From Chloroflexota bacterium (GTDB lineage: Bacteria > Chloroflexota > Dehalococcoidia > SM23-28-2 > HRBIN24), in contig JAUQPQ010000019.1 of the NCBI GenBank assembly GCA_030550295.1, forward strand, positions 1 through 21,546: a DNA stretch of 21,546 bases, written 5' to 3'. The number at the start of each line of letters is the position of its first letter. The stretch's first letter is position 1. The notes under the pieces were generated by a model. The model was given only the letters and a program-made list of their open reading frames with translations. It was not told where the DNA came from and did no database searches. A program made the position numbers and the translations under genes. Below are positions 21,074 through 21,546 of the stretch, piece after piece.

Positions 21074-21546
21074 CTACTGTCCGTACACGAACCTCTCCAC
21101 GATGTCGCGGTAGCCCTGGAACCACTCGGTGACAGGCACCCACTTGCCTCCCTTGACCTGGTAGACGCGGACCCTTCCGCCACCCTCGTGGTCCCTGGCG
21201 CTCAGCTCAAGGTTGACGAGCCCGGCGATATCGCCACGCAGCGACTCCAGGCCGGCCTTCATCGTCTCACCGGTGACGGTGGGGCCACGGCGAAGGGCCT
21301 GCCTTATCGCCTCCGCCCACATGAAGGCCTGCGCCACACCACGCACGTAGTAGACGTTGCTCTTGTCCATCAGTTCAGGCGGGCTCTTACCCTCCGCCCT
21401 GTACATCTGCCTGATCTCGTTGAGGACAGGCAAGTCGGAGCCGATGCTTGTGAATTGGATGCCGTAGTAGCCCTCAGCTATCGCCCAACCACCAGCTGCC
21501 TCCACATCGGTATCAGCGGAGCCCCACACCAGCGAGATGACCCTGT
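21074..21546 (-). CDS. Liv-type ABC transporter substrate-binding protein (N-terminus beyond window)
   Basis: The C-terminal 157 or so residues of a periplasmic-binding-protein fold; the frame stays open to the window edge, so the signal peptide and first domain are missing. The region GGWAIAEGYYGIQFTS, NVYYVRGVAQAFMWAEAIRQAL, then TGETMKAGLESLRGD and the terminal YQVKGGKWVPVTEW match the second lobe of leucine/amide-type binding proteins (Peripla_BP_6). The ligand cannot be told. It lies 12 bases before livF, so it is the receptor of that transporter. Downstream PaaK-like and SDR genes suggest a carboxylic acid rather than an amino acid, which is inference. Confidence 0.88.
   Translation of the reverse strand, partial: RVISLVWGSADTDVEAAGGWAIAEGYYGIQFTSIGSDLPVLNEIRQMYRAEGKSPPELMDKSNVYYVRGVAQAFMWAEAIRQALRRGPTVTGETMKAGLESLRGDIAGLVNLELSARDHEGGGRVRVYQVKGGKWVPVTEWFQGYRDIVERFVYGQ

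Overview
The window is a gene-dense, GC-rich bacterial chromosome segment with no rRNA, tRNA, CRISPR or insertion sequence. No stretch over 300 bases lacks a gene; the longest gap (about 270 bases, between thiD and thiC) holds a promoter and a TPP riboswitch. The gene mix (TPP-controlled thiamine operon, CaiB-type CoA transferase, Sir2 protein, P450 with small ferredoxin, Liv-type ABC transporter, R2-like diiron proteins), frequent GTG/TTG starts and common AGG and ATA codons suggest a Chloroflexota lineage, perhaps thermophilic. That placement is inference; no marker gene is present.

Bases 1-8020 are mostly thiamine biosynthesis. A partial metallo-beta-lactamase-fold gene and thiO read rightward and run tail-to-tail into thiE. 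A membrane-anchored alpha/beta hydrolase gene follows. thiD, thiC, thiG, tenI and thiS then read leftward. thiC has its own sigma70-type promoter and TPP aptamer. Its leader carries an anti-Shine-Dalgarno strand that can pair either with the ribosome-binding site or with an identical 8-base copy in the aptamer. thiG/tenI and tenI/thiS overlap by 4 bases. ThiS ends GGG-Ala-Phe rather than in a free diglycine, and no thiF is present.

Bases 8020-11650: divergent from thiD are yjbQ, a sirtuin gene and a CaiB/BaiF CoA-transferase gene, probably one operon. A leftward ECF-like sigma factor and a rightward small winged-helix regulator flank an AT-rich intergenic region.

Bases 11630-18202 are an accessory-looking block. 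It holds an AttH/CrtC-like protein, an SppA-like serine peptidase without an obvious membrane anchor, and a leftward operon of two homologous R2/ferritin-like proteins plus an SCP2-like protein. Divergent from it is a cytochrome P450 with a 3Fe-4S-type ferredoxin. One R2-like protein keeps a plausible full diiron site. Its neighbour has lost three glutamate ligands, keeps both histidines and has gained an N-terminal helical repeat. This pair is the best candidate here for an undescribed system.

Bases 18218-21546 read leftward: a Liv-type substrate-binding protein (cut by the window edge), LivF, a PaaK-like adenylate-forming enzyme with an atypical phosphate-binding loop, and an SDR dehydrogenase. 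This suggests uptake, activation and oxidation of a carboxylic acid or hydrophobic substrate.
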